64,000 nt of DNA from CAZDDI01 sp964504195. GTDB lineage: Bacteria; Chloroflexota; Anaerolineae; B4-G1; SLSP01. Shown piece by piece: positions 1-8,048 of the stretch. The position numbers and the translations under genes are program-made. Every line of letters begins with the position of its first letter. The first letter of the stretch is position 1. The stretch covers positions 1 through 64,000 of the forward strand of contig CAZDDI010000013.1 in NCBI GenBank assembly GCA_964504195.1, in the 5' to 3' direction. The notes under the pieces were generated by a model. The model worked only from the letters and a program-made list of their open reading frames with translations, was not told where the DNA came from and did no database searches.

Positions 1-44
1 TTTCACACAAAACCTTATTTACGGATTAATTTCTTAAAATTCAT
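1..44 (-). repeat. Fragment of the dispersed multi-hairpin repeat
   Basis: The first 44 bases are the reverse complement of the left end of the repeat seen at 24943-25244 and 15307-15724 (same ATGAATTTTAAGAAATTAAT start and AATCCGTAAATAAGG core). Only the left end lies inside the window; the rest presumably continues upstream in the opposite orientation. This gives three copies in 64 kb. Confidence 0.8.
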
Positions 45-80
45 TAGGCCGCATTTCTACAACAAGAGGCCAAAAGCGAT

Positions 81-120
81 AGCCCAACCTGCCAGATTTT
101 TGAAACCTGGCAGGTTGGCT
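81..120. repeat. Palindromic intergenic repeat of the CCTGGCAGGTT family
   Basis: Arms at 81-95 and 107-120 (AACCTGCCAG / CTGGCAGGTT core) form a 14-bp stem with one bulged base. The same core occurs at 18751-18786 and 44530-44560, always between genes. It may terminate upstream transcription; here it lies just before the helicase promoter. Confidence 0.7.
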
Positions 121-123
121 TTG

Positions 124-132
124 TGGTATAAT
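124..132 (+). promoter_or_regulatory. Extended -10 promoter of the helicase gene
   Basis: TGGTATAAT lies 20 bases before the ATG of the helicase gene, and GAGG at 141-144 serves as ribosome binding site. No convincing -35 is visible. The same TGGTATAAT-type element recurs before several other genes in the window. Confidence 0.6.
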
Positions 133-152
133 CATCTACCGAGGTATAAAAT

Positions 153-3100
153 ATGCCATTATTAACGCTAGAAATGCTCGATATCAACAATCTGTACCGC
201 CTGGGAATTCAGGTAGATTACACGGCTTTCCGCCGAGGGCAGGAAATGCACACGCAGGAGCTGGTGCGTATTACCGAGTTTAACGGTGATTCGGCCACCT
301 GCTTGGTCACAGATCGGCCCACCCCCCAGACTGTGAAAATCGAGGCGGTAACAGCCACCCAGTTACACTTGTCATGCGGTTGCGCGGTAGCCGCTCAACG
401 CCGTCTTTGCCCGCACATGATTGCGGCGACCATAGCTATGCGACAGTACATTCAGAACGAAGCCCAAAAACATTGGCGCTACCGCTTGCAGATGGGGCTG
501 GATCGTACCGGGCGCGCGCCGCGGGTATCTACCCCACAGCGTTATCTGGTCGTCTTCAAATTGGCGCGGCAGACTGTCTACAACGGTTACACCTGGGCTT
601 TACAGCTGCATGTCCTCAAGGCTAACCGCTGGCCTACATTGGCAACTGTCGGGCCAGAACTCTCGGCTGTCGAATATCGCCAATTGCTCGCACAGGACGC
701 GCGCTGGCATAATGCGCTTGAATTACCGCGCGCACATCTCAATCCAGCCGGTTGTCTCAATGTTCCCAGGGAAGAAGTCGCTTTCATCAACTATATGTTC
801 CAAAATTATTGGTATTATGGTGGGCTTTCTAACTTTGCCGAGCACCTGCCGCTGTTGGCAAAATGGCAAGTACCGCTTTACATGACCGAAAAGGGCAGTA
901 GTCAAAACCAGCCGCTGGAAATACTCACCGCACCGGTGAATATCGAGGCTGCGCTGGGACGTGACGGCAACGACCTGGTACTGCAGGCCGGGCTGCGACT
1001 AGGTGAGCGCGTCTTTTCTACCATCAACGAAAGTCTGCAAATTATCTCCACCGCGCCGCTCTGGGTGCTAGCCGGCTCGCATATCGTCCAGGTAGCCAAT
1101 CCCGAAGCGTTGCCTGTGATCCAGATCGCACCGCTCAACATCCCGGCCAAAGACGAGGAAGAATTCCGCAGTGATTTCTTCCCCAAACTCGCGGAACGCA
1201 TCCCCGTACAGGGAGATGTGGTCACCTGGGAAAATGTCACTGTCCCCCCCACCCCCCGGCTGTACCTCAGCGATGAGAGCGGAACGCTGCGCGCAACTTT
1301 GAGCTTCGGTTATGACGATTATGAAGTGGCCGCGGAGCGTAATCCCCCCCCCACGGCCATGCAAGACCAGCCTAACTCGTGGACGCTCATCCGCATTCAT
1401 CGCCAATTGGACAAAGAAGATGAATACTACCAGCTGTTCACCGATTCCACCTACGGCCTCAAGCGCGCCGGCAGCGGCCATCCTTATGGAACGTTCGAGC
1501 TGCGCGCGCGTACCCATCCCTTCGATTTTCTCTCGCGCAGCATCCCGGCACTGACCGCGCAAGGGTTTGAGATCTACGGGGAAGATAAACTTAAGAGCGG
1601 GCGCATCAATCGCGCTACCCCCACGCTCTCGCTCGGCCTCACCTCCGGGATGGATTGGTTCGAGCTCGAAGCCGTCGTCAAATACGGCGATCAAGAAGTA
1701 GCCCTGCGCGACGTGCGCAAGGCGCTCCGCAAGGGCCAACGCTACGTCAAACTGGCCGACGGCTCCGTGGGCGAATTACCGGAAACCTGGATGGAGCGTT
1801 ACAAGCGCCTGTTCGAGATGGCTGAGGAGACCGCCGATGGCAAGATGCACATCGCCGATTATCACCTACCCTTGCTCGATCCGCTGCTGGATGATGCGCA
1901 GGATATGCAGATTAGCCCCGAATTCGAAGCGCGGCGGCAACGCCTGCGGAACTTCGAGCAGATCGAGCCGCAACCGCTACCGGCAGGATTCACCGGCGAA
2001 TTGCGCCCTTACCAGAAAGCCGGGGTAGATTGGCTGCACTTCCTTAACCAATACAACTTCGGCGGTTGTCTGGCCGATGATATGGGACTGGGTAAGACGA
2101 TTCAGGTGTTGGCCTTCCTGCAATCCCTCCGGGAGCAAGGAAAGGTCGAAAAAGCCAGCCTGCTCGTTGTCCCCAAATCGCTGCTCATCAACTGGCAGCG
2201 CGAGAGTGAGCGTTTCACGCCCGAACTGCGTTTCCTGGAATACAGCGGCATCGGGCGCGAGAAAGACCCGGACGCCTTCGCGGGCTACGATGTCGTCATC
2301 ACCACCTACGGCATCATGCTGCGTGACATAGACATATTGCGCAAATATCGCTTCAACTACGCTATTCTCGATGAATCGCAGGCGATCAAAAACCCACTGG
2401 CAAAGAGCGCACGCGCCTCGCGGTTGCTCGATGCGGCTCACAAGCTGGTATTGACCGGGACACCGGTGGAGAACAACACTTTTGAACTGTGGTCGCAGTT
2501 TGCCTTCCTCAATCCGGGGCTACTGGGCAATGTGGATTACTTCAAACGCGAGTTCGCCGGCCCTATCGAGCGGGGAAATGGTGAAGAGGCCGCCCAACTG
2601 CTGCGGCAGCTCATCTACCCCTTCGTGCTGCGGCGCACCAAAACGCAGGTCGCGCCGGAGCTGCCCCCCCGCACTGAGCGCGTGCTGTATGTGGACATGG
2701 TCCCCGCACAGCGCAAGGTGTACAAGCGCACGCTGGATTATTACCGGGGGCTGCTGCTGGGGATGATTGAGGACAATGGAATTGAGGACGCGCGCATGAA
2801 GATTTTGGAGGGCTTGCTACGCCTACGGCAAGTGAGTATCCACCCGCATCTGGTGGAGCCGGCCTACCGGGGCGAGGCACCTAAATTCGAGCTACTGATG
2901 GAGACGTTGGACTCGTTGCGCGATGGAGGACACAAGGCACTGATCTTCTCGCAGTTCGTGGAAGTGCTGTCGCTGTTGCGGAAGGAACTTGACGCACAGA
3001 AGATTTCCTACGCTTACCTTGACGGGCAGACCAACAAGCGGCAAGAGCAGGTGGATGCGTTCCAAAGCGATCCCAAGCTGCCGTTTTTCCTCATCAGCCT

Positions 3101-3383
3101 CAAGGCTGGGGGCGTGGGCCTGAACCTCACCGCCGCCGATTATGTCATCCACCTCGATCCGTGGTGGAATCCTGCTGTCGAGCAGCAGGCCAGCGACCGC
3201 ACCCACCGCATCGGGCAGGATAAACCCGTGTTCGTCTACAAGCTCATCACGCGGGATTCGGTGGAGGAGAAAATCCTCCAGCTGCAAGAGCGTAAGAAGC
3301 AGCTAGTGGATCAGCTCATCAGCGCGGAGGGGAGCTTCTTCAAGGCGCTGACGAAAGAAGATGTGCAGGTGTTGTTTAGCTAA
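153..3383 (+). CDS. SWIM zinc-finger SNF2-family DNA helicase/ATPase
   Basis: A 1076-residue Snf2/HepA-like ATPase, expected to remodel protein-DNA or protein-RNA complexes rather than unwind DNA. A SWIM zinc finger (CxC...CxH, about residues 74-90) lies near the N-terminus. The SNF2 ATPase core follows from about 613: Walker A DDMGLGKT, then DESQ in place of DEAH near 739. The second RecA-like domain (about 915-1045) has the ATDRTHRIGQ-type motif VI, written here QASDRTHRIGQ. The start is the ATG at 153, preceded by GAGG. It is monocistronic and faces a convergent gene across paired hairpins. The SWIM-SNF2 architecture is common in bacteria, but the cellular role is usually untested. Confidence 0.93.
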   Translation: MPLLTLEMLDINNLYRLGIQVDYTAFRRGQEMHTQELVRITEFNGDSATCLVTDRPTPQTVKIEAVTATQLHLSCGCAVAAQRRLCPHMIAATIAMRQYIQNEAQKHWRYRLQMGLDRTGRAPRVSTPQRYLVVFKLARQTVYNGYTWALQLHVLKANRWPTLATVGPELSAVEYRQLLAQDARWHNALELPRAHLNPAGCLNVPREEVAFINYMFQNYWYYGGLSNFAEHLPLLAKWQVPLYMTEKGSSQNQPLEILTAPVNIEAALGRDGNDLVLQAGLRLGERVFSTINESLQIISTAPLWVLAGSHIVQVANPEALPVIQIAPLNIPAKDEEEFRSDFFPKLAERIPVQGDVVTWENVTVPPTPRLYLSDESGTLRATLSFGYDDYEVAAERNPPPTAMQDQPNSWTLIRIHRQLDKEDEYYQLFTDSTYGLKRAGSGHPYGTFELRARTHPFDFLSRSIPALTAQGFEIYGEDKLKSGRINRATPTLSLGLTSGMDWFELEAVVKYGDQEVALRDVRKALRKGQRYVKLADGSVGELPETWMERYKRLFEMAEETADGKMHIADYHLPLLDPLLDDAQDMQISPEFEARRQRLRNFEQIEPQPLPAGFTGELRPYQKAGVDWLHFLNQYNFGGCLADDMGLGKTIQVLAFLQSLREQGKVEKASLLVVPKSLLINWQRESERFTPELRFLEYSGIGREKDPDAFAGYDVVITTYGIMLRDIDILRKYRFNYAILDESQAIKNPLAKSARASRLLDAAHKLVLTGTPVENNTFELWSQFAFLNPGLLGNVDYFKREFAGPIERGNGEEAAQLLRQLIYPFVLRRTKTQVAPELPPRTERVLYVDMVPAQRKVYKRTLDYYRGLLLGMIEDNGIEDARMKILEGLLRLRQVSIHPHLVEPAYRGEAPKFELLMETLDSLRDGGHKALIFSQFVEVLSLLRKELDAQKISYAYLDGQTNKRQEQVDAFQSDPKLPFFLISLKAGGVGLNLTAADYVIHLDPWWNPAVEQQASDRTHRIGQDKPVFVYKLITRDSVEEKILQLQERKKQLVDQLISAEGSFFKALTKEDVQVLFS

Positions 3384-3402
3384 GGGTTCGTAAAAATATA
3401 AC

Positions 3403-3453
3403 TTCCCGTTTTTGTGCTCTCCGCCCCCGTCCCGGGGGCGGGTGTAACGGGAA
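3403..3453. terminator. Nested hairpin after the helicase gene
   Basis: An inner 9-bp perfect stem (CCGCCCCCG 3421-3429, CGGGGGCGG 3433-3441) sits inside an outer 8-bp stem (TTCCCGTT 3403-3410, AACGGGAA 3446-3453), followed by CTATTCTTTT. It lies in the gap between convergent genes, so it is probably a terminator for the plus strand. Confidence 0.6.
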
Positions 3454-3493
3454 ACTATTCTTTTACAGACCCTAAGAATGCCAGTAGATAACA

Positions 3494-3529
3494 ACAAAGC
3501 GCGGGAAGTTAATGCTTCCCACGCTTTGT
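3494..3529. terminator. Hairpin between convergent genes
   Basis: A 15-bp stem with one mismatch: ACAAAGCG...GGGAAG at 3494-3508 pairs with CTTCCC...CGCTTTGT at 3515-3529, loop of about 6 bases. It lies just beyond the stop of the minus-strand protease gene and may end transcription from either side. Confidence 0.6.
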
Positions 3530-3545
3530 CTTTACGTAAAAAATG

Positions 3546-6500
3546 TCAGTGATCCTGAAGCACCAAGGGTAAGTAAATGTGCTGAGATAACAGCAACCTC
3601 GGCCTGATAAGCACCGCACGGGTTGTCAGTAAGGGCGCAATCACCGAAATATCGGTCGCCTCGCGCAATGTAGCAGCAAACTCATACCACTGTACGGTGG
3701 TTGTGTCTTCAGTCTGCGCATCAATGCGCAGGCGATAATTACCCGTCGGAAGGCCTCCCAGTTCATAGGATAATCCCTTCGCTGCTACATAGAAATCATT
3801 ATGTAGCACGGGTTGCCAGGCGTAGCCGTCATGGTAATAAGCTGTCACGCGCGCTCGAACGATGTCGGTTCCATCCTCCAATTCCAACGTAATGTGTCCA
3901 TTTATACAACCACCCGGCGCAAGTGTGGCGTTGATACCTGGCACGACCGCCCCGGCGCTTACTACTATTTCCATCGCCTCAGCCAATGAGGTGCTATTAT
4001 TGTAGTATTCAAAAGCATAGTCCTCTCGCAGATCAGAAAAATGCACACGATAGGTTCCTGGCGTCAAGCCCACGAGGACGTAATATCCATCGGCATCGCT
4101 TATTGTGCTCTGCACCGCTTCCCAGCCCGTGCTCGTGGCAAGATAGGCCGTAACGCGCATGTGTGATTTTGGGCCAACGTCACTATCAATCATCCCGCTG
4201 ATATGGCCCCCATGGGGATCGCCCATCACAATATCACGGAGCGTAGTGGCGGGCGCATCCACTGGAATAGGTGCGGCGCTGTCGGCCTCTAGCGTATATT
4301 CGTGCCAGTGTGCGTAGAGCACGCCACGGTAACGGGCGGTAATATGTAAGCGATATTCGCCGGTTGCCAATCCACCCAGGGTATAGGATAACTCTCCCGC
4401 TACCGGATAAAAATCACGCTGGAACAAGGGCTGCCAAGTGTAGCCATCGTCATAATACACGGTCACGCGCGCCCAATCAGGGGCTAATGTAGCATCGCTC
4501 ATGGTGATGTATCCGGCAATGCTGCCGCCAGGCATCAGCACAGCGTTAATATCAGGTGTAATATCACCACTAGCGGAAACATCATCTGCCTCATGTAACG
4601 TGGCGCTATCCAGATAATACTTAAACCCATACACCCCTTGCGGGTCAAAGAAACGCACCCGGTAGGGAACAGTTGTGGACAACTCAATGAATTCATACGC
4701 TCCGTTAGCATCAGTCGAAACCTGGTGTATTTCCCGCCCGCCAGTATCGGGATCGGTTTCATACACGGTGGCAAGAATGCCCGCTAAGGGGTCGCCTCCC
4801 ACATCCATTACCATACCGGAGAAACCACCCCGTTCATGGGGTGTCATGCCCACACAAGCCACGTTGGAAGGCCATGCGGCAACTCCGCCGGGATAAAGCC
4901 CGGTTACGCGATAACAATATTCCACGCTTTCATCCAAATGCCAGACCGGATCGAGGTAAGTGGTGGTTACACTGATGAAATCCAGGTAATCCAGGCCCGC
5001 TGCGCCTTCCGCACGCTCAAGCTGATAGGCAACGATGCTGGGCGAATCCGGGGAATTCCAAGCCAATTCAATCCCATTCGCCCCTCCGATAGCAGTTAGA
5101 GTTATCGGAACCGTAGGAAGCTGCACAAGGGGATAAGGCAATGGGAAAGCGTGGCAAAGTTCGCCCATCACTGGTGTGATAGGGCCGCCCTGGCTATACC
5201 AGGCCCAGATGAAATCATCCCAGCGGTACGCGGAGGTAAAAGTCAGCGGGGTGCTGATGGTGACCATTTGTGCCGGGTTGGGCCCCCAGAGCGCTGGCAA
5301 AGGCGTCGTATGCGTATAGATCGTGTGCATCCAGGCTGGCGCACTCCCTAACGTGGGCGTTAGCGGAGCCAGGATACTGAGGGTCGGTTCCGTAAAGAGC
5401 CAGGTCTCGTGGGGCTGAATCCAGGGAGCGCCCTCTATCTTGGTGCTATGAATTACCTGAAGAGCTACCTGTGCCATGTGCGCAGCAATAGCGATGTTTG
5501 AGTCGGCAGGAAAGCGATCCTGCAATGCCCGCACAAACGCCCCGGCATCCATCAGCTCGTCCGGTGGACACAACGCCAGGTCATCGGCACAGAGCGTGGT
5601 GTCGGAATACTCAGCGGTCAGGGCCGCTGCTAGGATCAACGGCGCGGCATCTGCTGGCGCGTGATGTAGCGCTTCACCCAAGGCGCTGATACTTTGCGCA
5701 ATGGGCGCAATATCTGCTCCGCGCACCCAGCCAATTGCATTGGGATGCTGTGGATCCAGCGCGGCTTCGTACTCTGTGATGATGGTTTCAGCCCATTGTG
5801 TCGGAGCGGCGAAGGGATCGAAATGCGGCAGGTAACGGTCGTAGAAAAAACCGCCCCAGGCATAGTTGCGCGATCCGACAATGACCTGCGCTGTCGCGCG
5901 TACTTCATAGAGCACATCCAGATTGAACATGAAACACATATCGAAGAAGAGTAGGTCGAAAGGATTTACACCATTATCTGTAGCCGCCAACAGAGCACGG
6001 CCTAATTCAGGAGTACTCAAATAACTCCCACTGCTTAAATCTGTTGGGGTGCGTTCGTGACCCTGTGCCAACGGCGGGGCCACGCTGGAAAGTGACGCAC
6101 GCGTGGTTAACACAGGCGCCAACTCAGGTGCCGGGCCAACGCCATGTCCGAGTAACGCCACAGCCGTGGGAATATCGGGATATTGTAAGCGCGCCCACAG
6201 CAAAAACTCGCGCAGCGTAGCTTCATCCGCAGTATCAAGTTCCACGCTGAGGGGCGACCAGGGGATTGTTGGCAAGGTTGCTACCGCCCCCCGTGCGATT
6301 TCCAGCACTACGTTATCGCCATACATAGCCCCATCAGCCAACAGCGTGACAACGATAGTGGCATTTTGCGTTGTACCTAGCCGTAGTTTTTCGATAAGAT
6401 CAGGCAATAATGGAGAGAGGTTGTTATCGAAAGCTGCCACCATCATAAGATGTAACCGAAATGGACGTGTGGGAGGACAAAACTCGCTAGTGTTGTCTAT

Positions 6501-6611
6501 CTCATCGGTGATTACCGTAGTCGCAGACAGCGTGGGCACAGCGTGAGGCTGCAATCCCGGCCATAATAGCATCAATACCAACACCAAATCGAGTATTTTT
6601 CGTGTATACAC
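3546..6611 (-). CDS. Secreted clostripain-like (C11) protease with FN3 and carboxypeptidase-regulatory-like repeats
   Basis: A 1021-residue exported protein. The GTG start at 6611 is preceded by GGGAGGA and gives a signal peptide (MYTRKILDLVLVLMLLWPG). Residues about 50-300 resemble peptidase family C11: a hydrophobic strand ending in LLGHGVGP (catalytic His) and FFDMCFMFNLDVLYE (catalytic Cys). A fibronectin-III-like segment follows at about 500-590. After it come roughly four carboxypeptidase-regulatory-like beta-sandwich domains to about 990, recognisable by repeated GSISGYI/GYRLHI-type strands. The C-terminus, HIYLPLVLQDH, resembles short tails seen on exported Chloroflexota proteins (inference). 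It is probably an extracellular cysteine protease on a stalk. Substrate unknown; the family assignment rests on motif context. Confidence 0.75.
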   Translation of the reverse strand: MYTRKILDLVLVLMLLWPGLQPHAVPTLSATTVITDEIDNTSEFCPPTRPFRLHLMMVAAFDNNLSPLLPDLIEKLRLGTTQNATIVVTLLADGAMYGDNVVLEIARGAVATLPTIPWSPLSVELDTADEATLREFLLWARLQYPDIPTAVALLGHGVGPAPELAPVLTTRASLSSVAPPLAQGHERTPTDLSSGSYLSTPELGRALLAATDNGVNPFDLLFFDMCFMFNLDVLYEVRATAQVIVGSRNYAWGGFFYDRYLPHFDPFAAPTQWAETIITEYEAALDPQHPNAIGWVRGADIAPIAQSISALGEALHHAPADAAPLILAAALTAEYSDTTLCADDLALCPPDELMDAGAFVRALQDRFPADSNIAIAAHMAQVALQVIHSTKIEGAPWIQPHETWLFTEPTLSILAPLTPTLGSAPAWMHTIYTHTTPLPALWGPNPAQMVTISTPLTFTSAYRWDDFIWAWYSQGGPITPVMGELCHAFPLPYPLVQLPTVPITLTAIGGANGIELAWNSPDSPSIVAYQLERAEGAAGLDYLDFISVTTTYLDPVWHLDESVEYCYRVTGLYPGGVAAWPSNVACVGMTPHERGGFSGMVMDVGGDPLAGILATVYETDPDTGGREIHQVSTDANGAYEFIELSTTVPYRVRFFDPQGVYGFKYYLDSATLHEADDVSASGDITPDINAVLMPGGSIAGYITMSDATLAPDWARVTVYYDDGYTWQPLFQRDFYPVAGELSYTLGGLATGEYRLHITARYRGVLYAHWHEYTLEADSAAPIPVDAPATTLRDIVMGDPHGGHISGMIDSDVGPKSHMRVTAYLATSTGWEAVQSTISDADGYYVLVGLTPGTYRVHFSDLREDYAFEYYNNSTSLAEAMEIVVSAGAVVPGINATLAPGGCINGHITLELEDGTDIVRARVTAYYHDGYAWQPVLHNDFYVAAKGLSYELGGLPTGNYRLRIDAQTEDTTTVQWYEFAATLREATDISVIAPLLTTRAVLIRPRLLLSQHIYLPLVLQDH

Positions 6612-6684
6612 AGTCGTCCTCCCTCAAAAGTTTATCTGAAAGTGTGCTAAATCGCATGAGTGTGTTTCATCTGAGTTACAAGGA

Positions 6685-6707
6685 GCGCGGTCAGAGACCG
6701 GCCCCAG
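6685..6707. repeat. Short dispersed repeat, copy 1
   Basis: A 23-base word with the core GCGCGGTCAGAGACCGGCC is nearly identical (3 differences) to 18919-18941. Both copies are intergenic and contain a GGTCnGAGACC quasi-palindrome. Function unknown. Confidence 0.5.
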
Positions 6708-6799
6708 CACGCTCTAACCTATCTCTAACTGCGCCGAGATTAATTGCCATAACTGATAATGAAACACCCCCAAATCGCATAAGGGAAATTACAAAATGC

Positions 6800-6836
6800 C
6801 CCCAGAGATGACAAGATTTGCTTGTCATCTCTGGGG
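6800..6836. terminator. 16-bp perfect hairpin after the 6890-7756 gene
   Basis: CCCCAGAGATGACAAG (6800-6815) and CTTGTCATCTCTGGGG (6821-6836) pair perfectly around ATTTG. Read on the minus strand it is followed by GCATTTTG, a weak T tract, and lies 54 bases beyond the stop of the secreted-protein gene. Confidence 0.65.
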
Positions 6837-6889
6837 TGATTCAATGATCTGAATCAAGATAGTCAACTGTCAAGGCTACCGCCCGGCAC

Positions 6890-7756
6890 CTACCAACCAA
6901 TCTCTCCCCGCAGTCCCCACGTCCATAGAAATCGCTCCCATAAGGGTGTCATGGGATCGGAAAGATGATTTCCACAGTTAATCACATAAGCAGCGCGAAG
7001 GGTAATACCATCTTGCATTACAACTACCACATCAACTACAGGCTCTTCTTCGAGAGTATGCAGAACATACGTAGTTTGTCCTTCAATTTCATGTTCTACC
7101 AGAGCTGACCCTGAGTAAGTAGATTCAATCATCTCATAGGACGCTACTTGTTCCAGATCTGCCCCCGAATCCTGTAATAAATCTTCCAAGGTCCAGCCAT
7201 CTGGATATACCGGGTGCTCTTGCAAGGCCACTGATCCGTAATGCGGATGATAATCCACAGCTTCAGGAGCAGGTATAAAAAGCCAAGTACCTTCATCAAA
7301 AACCATTTGCCCTGGAATCTCTAGCGCTATATCTAGGGGAATAGATTTCAAAGCATTGGTGACTTTGAACGATTCAACCAATACCGAATACTCTTGCCCA
7401 TCAATCTCCATTGTAGTAGCTGCCAGGAAAGACCACCGAGAGCCAGACATAAAGGAGTTAAATACAACATCAGTGACATCAAAACCCAATTCGCCCAAAT
7501 CAGCTACTAGTTGATTCCATGATCCTACAATCTCTCTAAAGGGACAATGTGTCATACCGTAAACAGTAAAAGTACCTATAGTACTCCACTGATTACTAAA
7601 GGTAATAACTATAGCATTATCCAATTCGCGACATTTCGCAGTAACAGTTTGTCCTCCAGGAGCAGCCGACAATTGTGACGTTTGCCACAAGACACTACTG
7701 AGGATAACCAAAATCATTAATACACCAACTATGCGAACCCAAAGATTACTTTTCAT
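6890..7756 (-). CDS. Secreted protein of unknown function
   Basis: A 288-residue protein not recognised as any family. The ATG at 7756 has a strong ribosome site (AAGGAGAAG). A clear signal peptide follows: basic MKSNLWVR, then a hydrophobic stretch to about residue 30 (ILSSVLWQ), with likely cleavage near LSAAPGG. The mature part is acidic and rich in beta-type sequence, with four Cys (including ...TAKCRELDNA and MTHCPF) that could form disulfides outside the cell. No lipobox. It is monocistronic. AT content looks higher than in its neighbours, which may hint at a different origin. Confidence 0.6.
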   Translation of the reverse strand: MKSNLWVRIVGVLMILVILSSVLWQTSQLSAAPGGQTVTAKCRELDNAIVITFSNQWSTIGTFTVYGMTHCPFREIVGSWNQLVADLGELGFDVTDVVFNSFMSGSRWSFLAATTMEIDGQEYSVLVESFKVTNALKSIPLDIALEIPGQMVFDEGTWLFIPAPEAVDYHPHYGSVALQEHPVYPDGWTLEDLLQDSGADLEQVASYEMIESTYSGSALVEHEIEGQTTYVLHTLEEEPVVDVVVVMQDGITLRAAYVINCGNHLSDPMTPLWERFLWTWGLRGEIGW

Positions 7757-8006
7757 TGCTCTTCTCCTTAAGTTTCAGAAACTCTAATTTCTCGCTTCCG
7801 CAGCGACTTGAGCGCCCCCGTCTCGTGGAGATGCCGCCGGGCTTGGCCCGTGATGTAGGTCTCCGTACTGCCGTGCCATTGCCCCGGACAGACTCACGTC
7901 CTCTACGCGGGGTTGCGGCTCTTTGGAAACTGATGTTGTTATCATTCTATCACCACCACCTGCTGGCTACTGGCATTTACTGCCACGTTATGCCTCAAAA
8001 TGCGTC
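7757..8006. other. Gene-free spacer with a GC-rich fold
   Basis: About 250 bases between divergent genes. The segment 7827-7864 can fold: GGAGA (7827-7831) with TCTCC (7860-7864), enclosing CGGGC-TTG-GCCCG. No ORF with a ribosome site and no known RNA family was recognised. The part nearest 8007 carries the promoter of the TPR gene. Confidence 0.4.
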
Positions 8007-8034
8007 TTGACCTCGCCCCAAAAATGACTATACT
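8007..8034 (+). promoter_or_regulatory. Sigma-70-like promoter of the TPR regulator
   Basis: TTGACC (8007-8012), 16-base spacer, TATACT (8029-8034). A start site near 8041 would leave fewer than ten bases before the ATG at 8049, so translation may begin on a nearly leaderless mRNA. Confidence 0.65.
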
Positions 8035-8048
8035 TCCTCTACTCGATT

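Noticed and set aside
7757..8006. A riboswitch or tRNA in the spacer upstream of the TPR gene
   Set aside because: There is a GC-rich fold, but no known aptamer or cloverleaf could be recognised, and the promoter lies after it.
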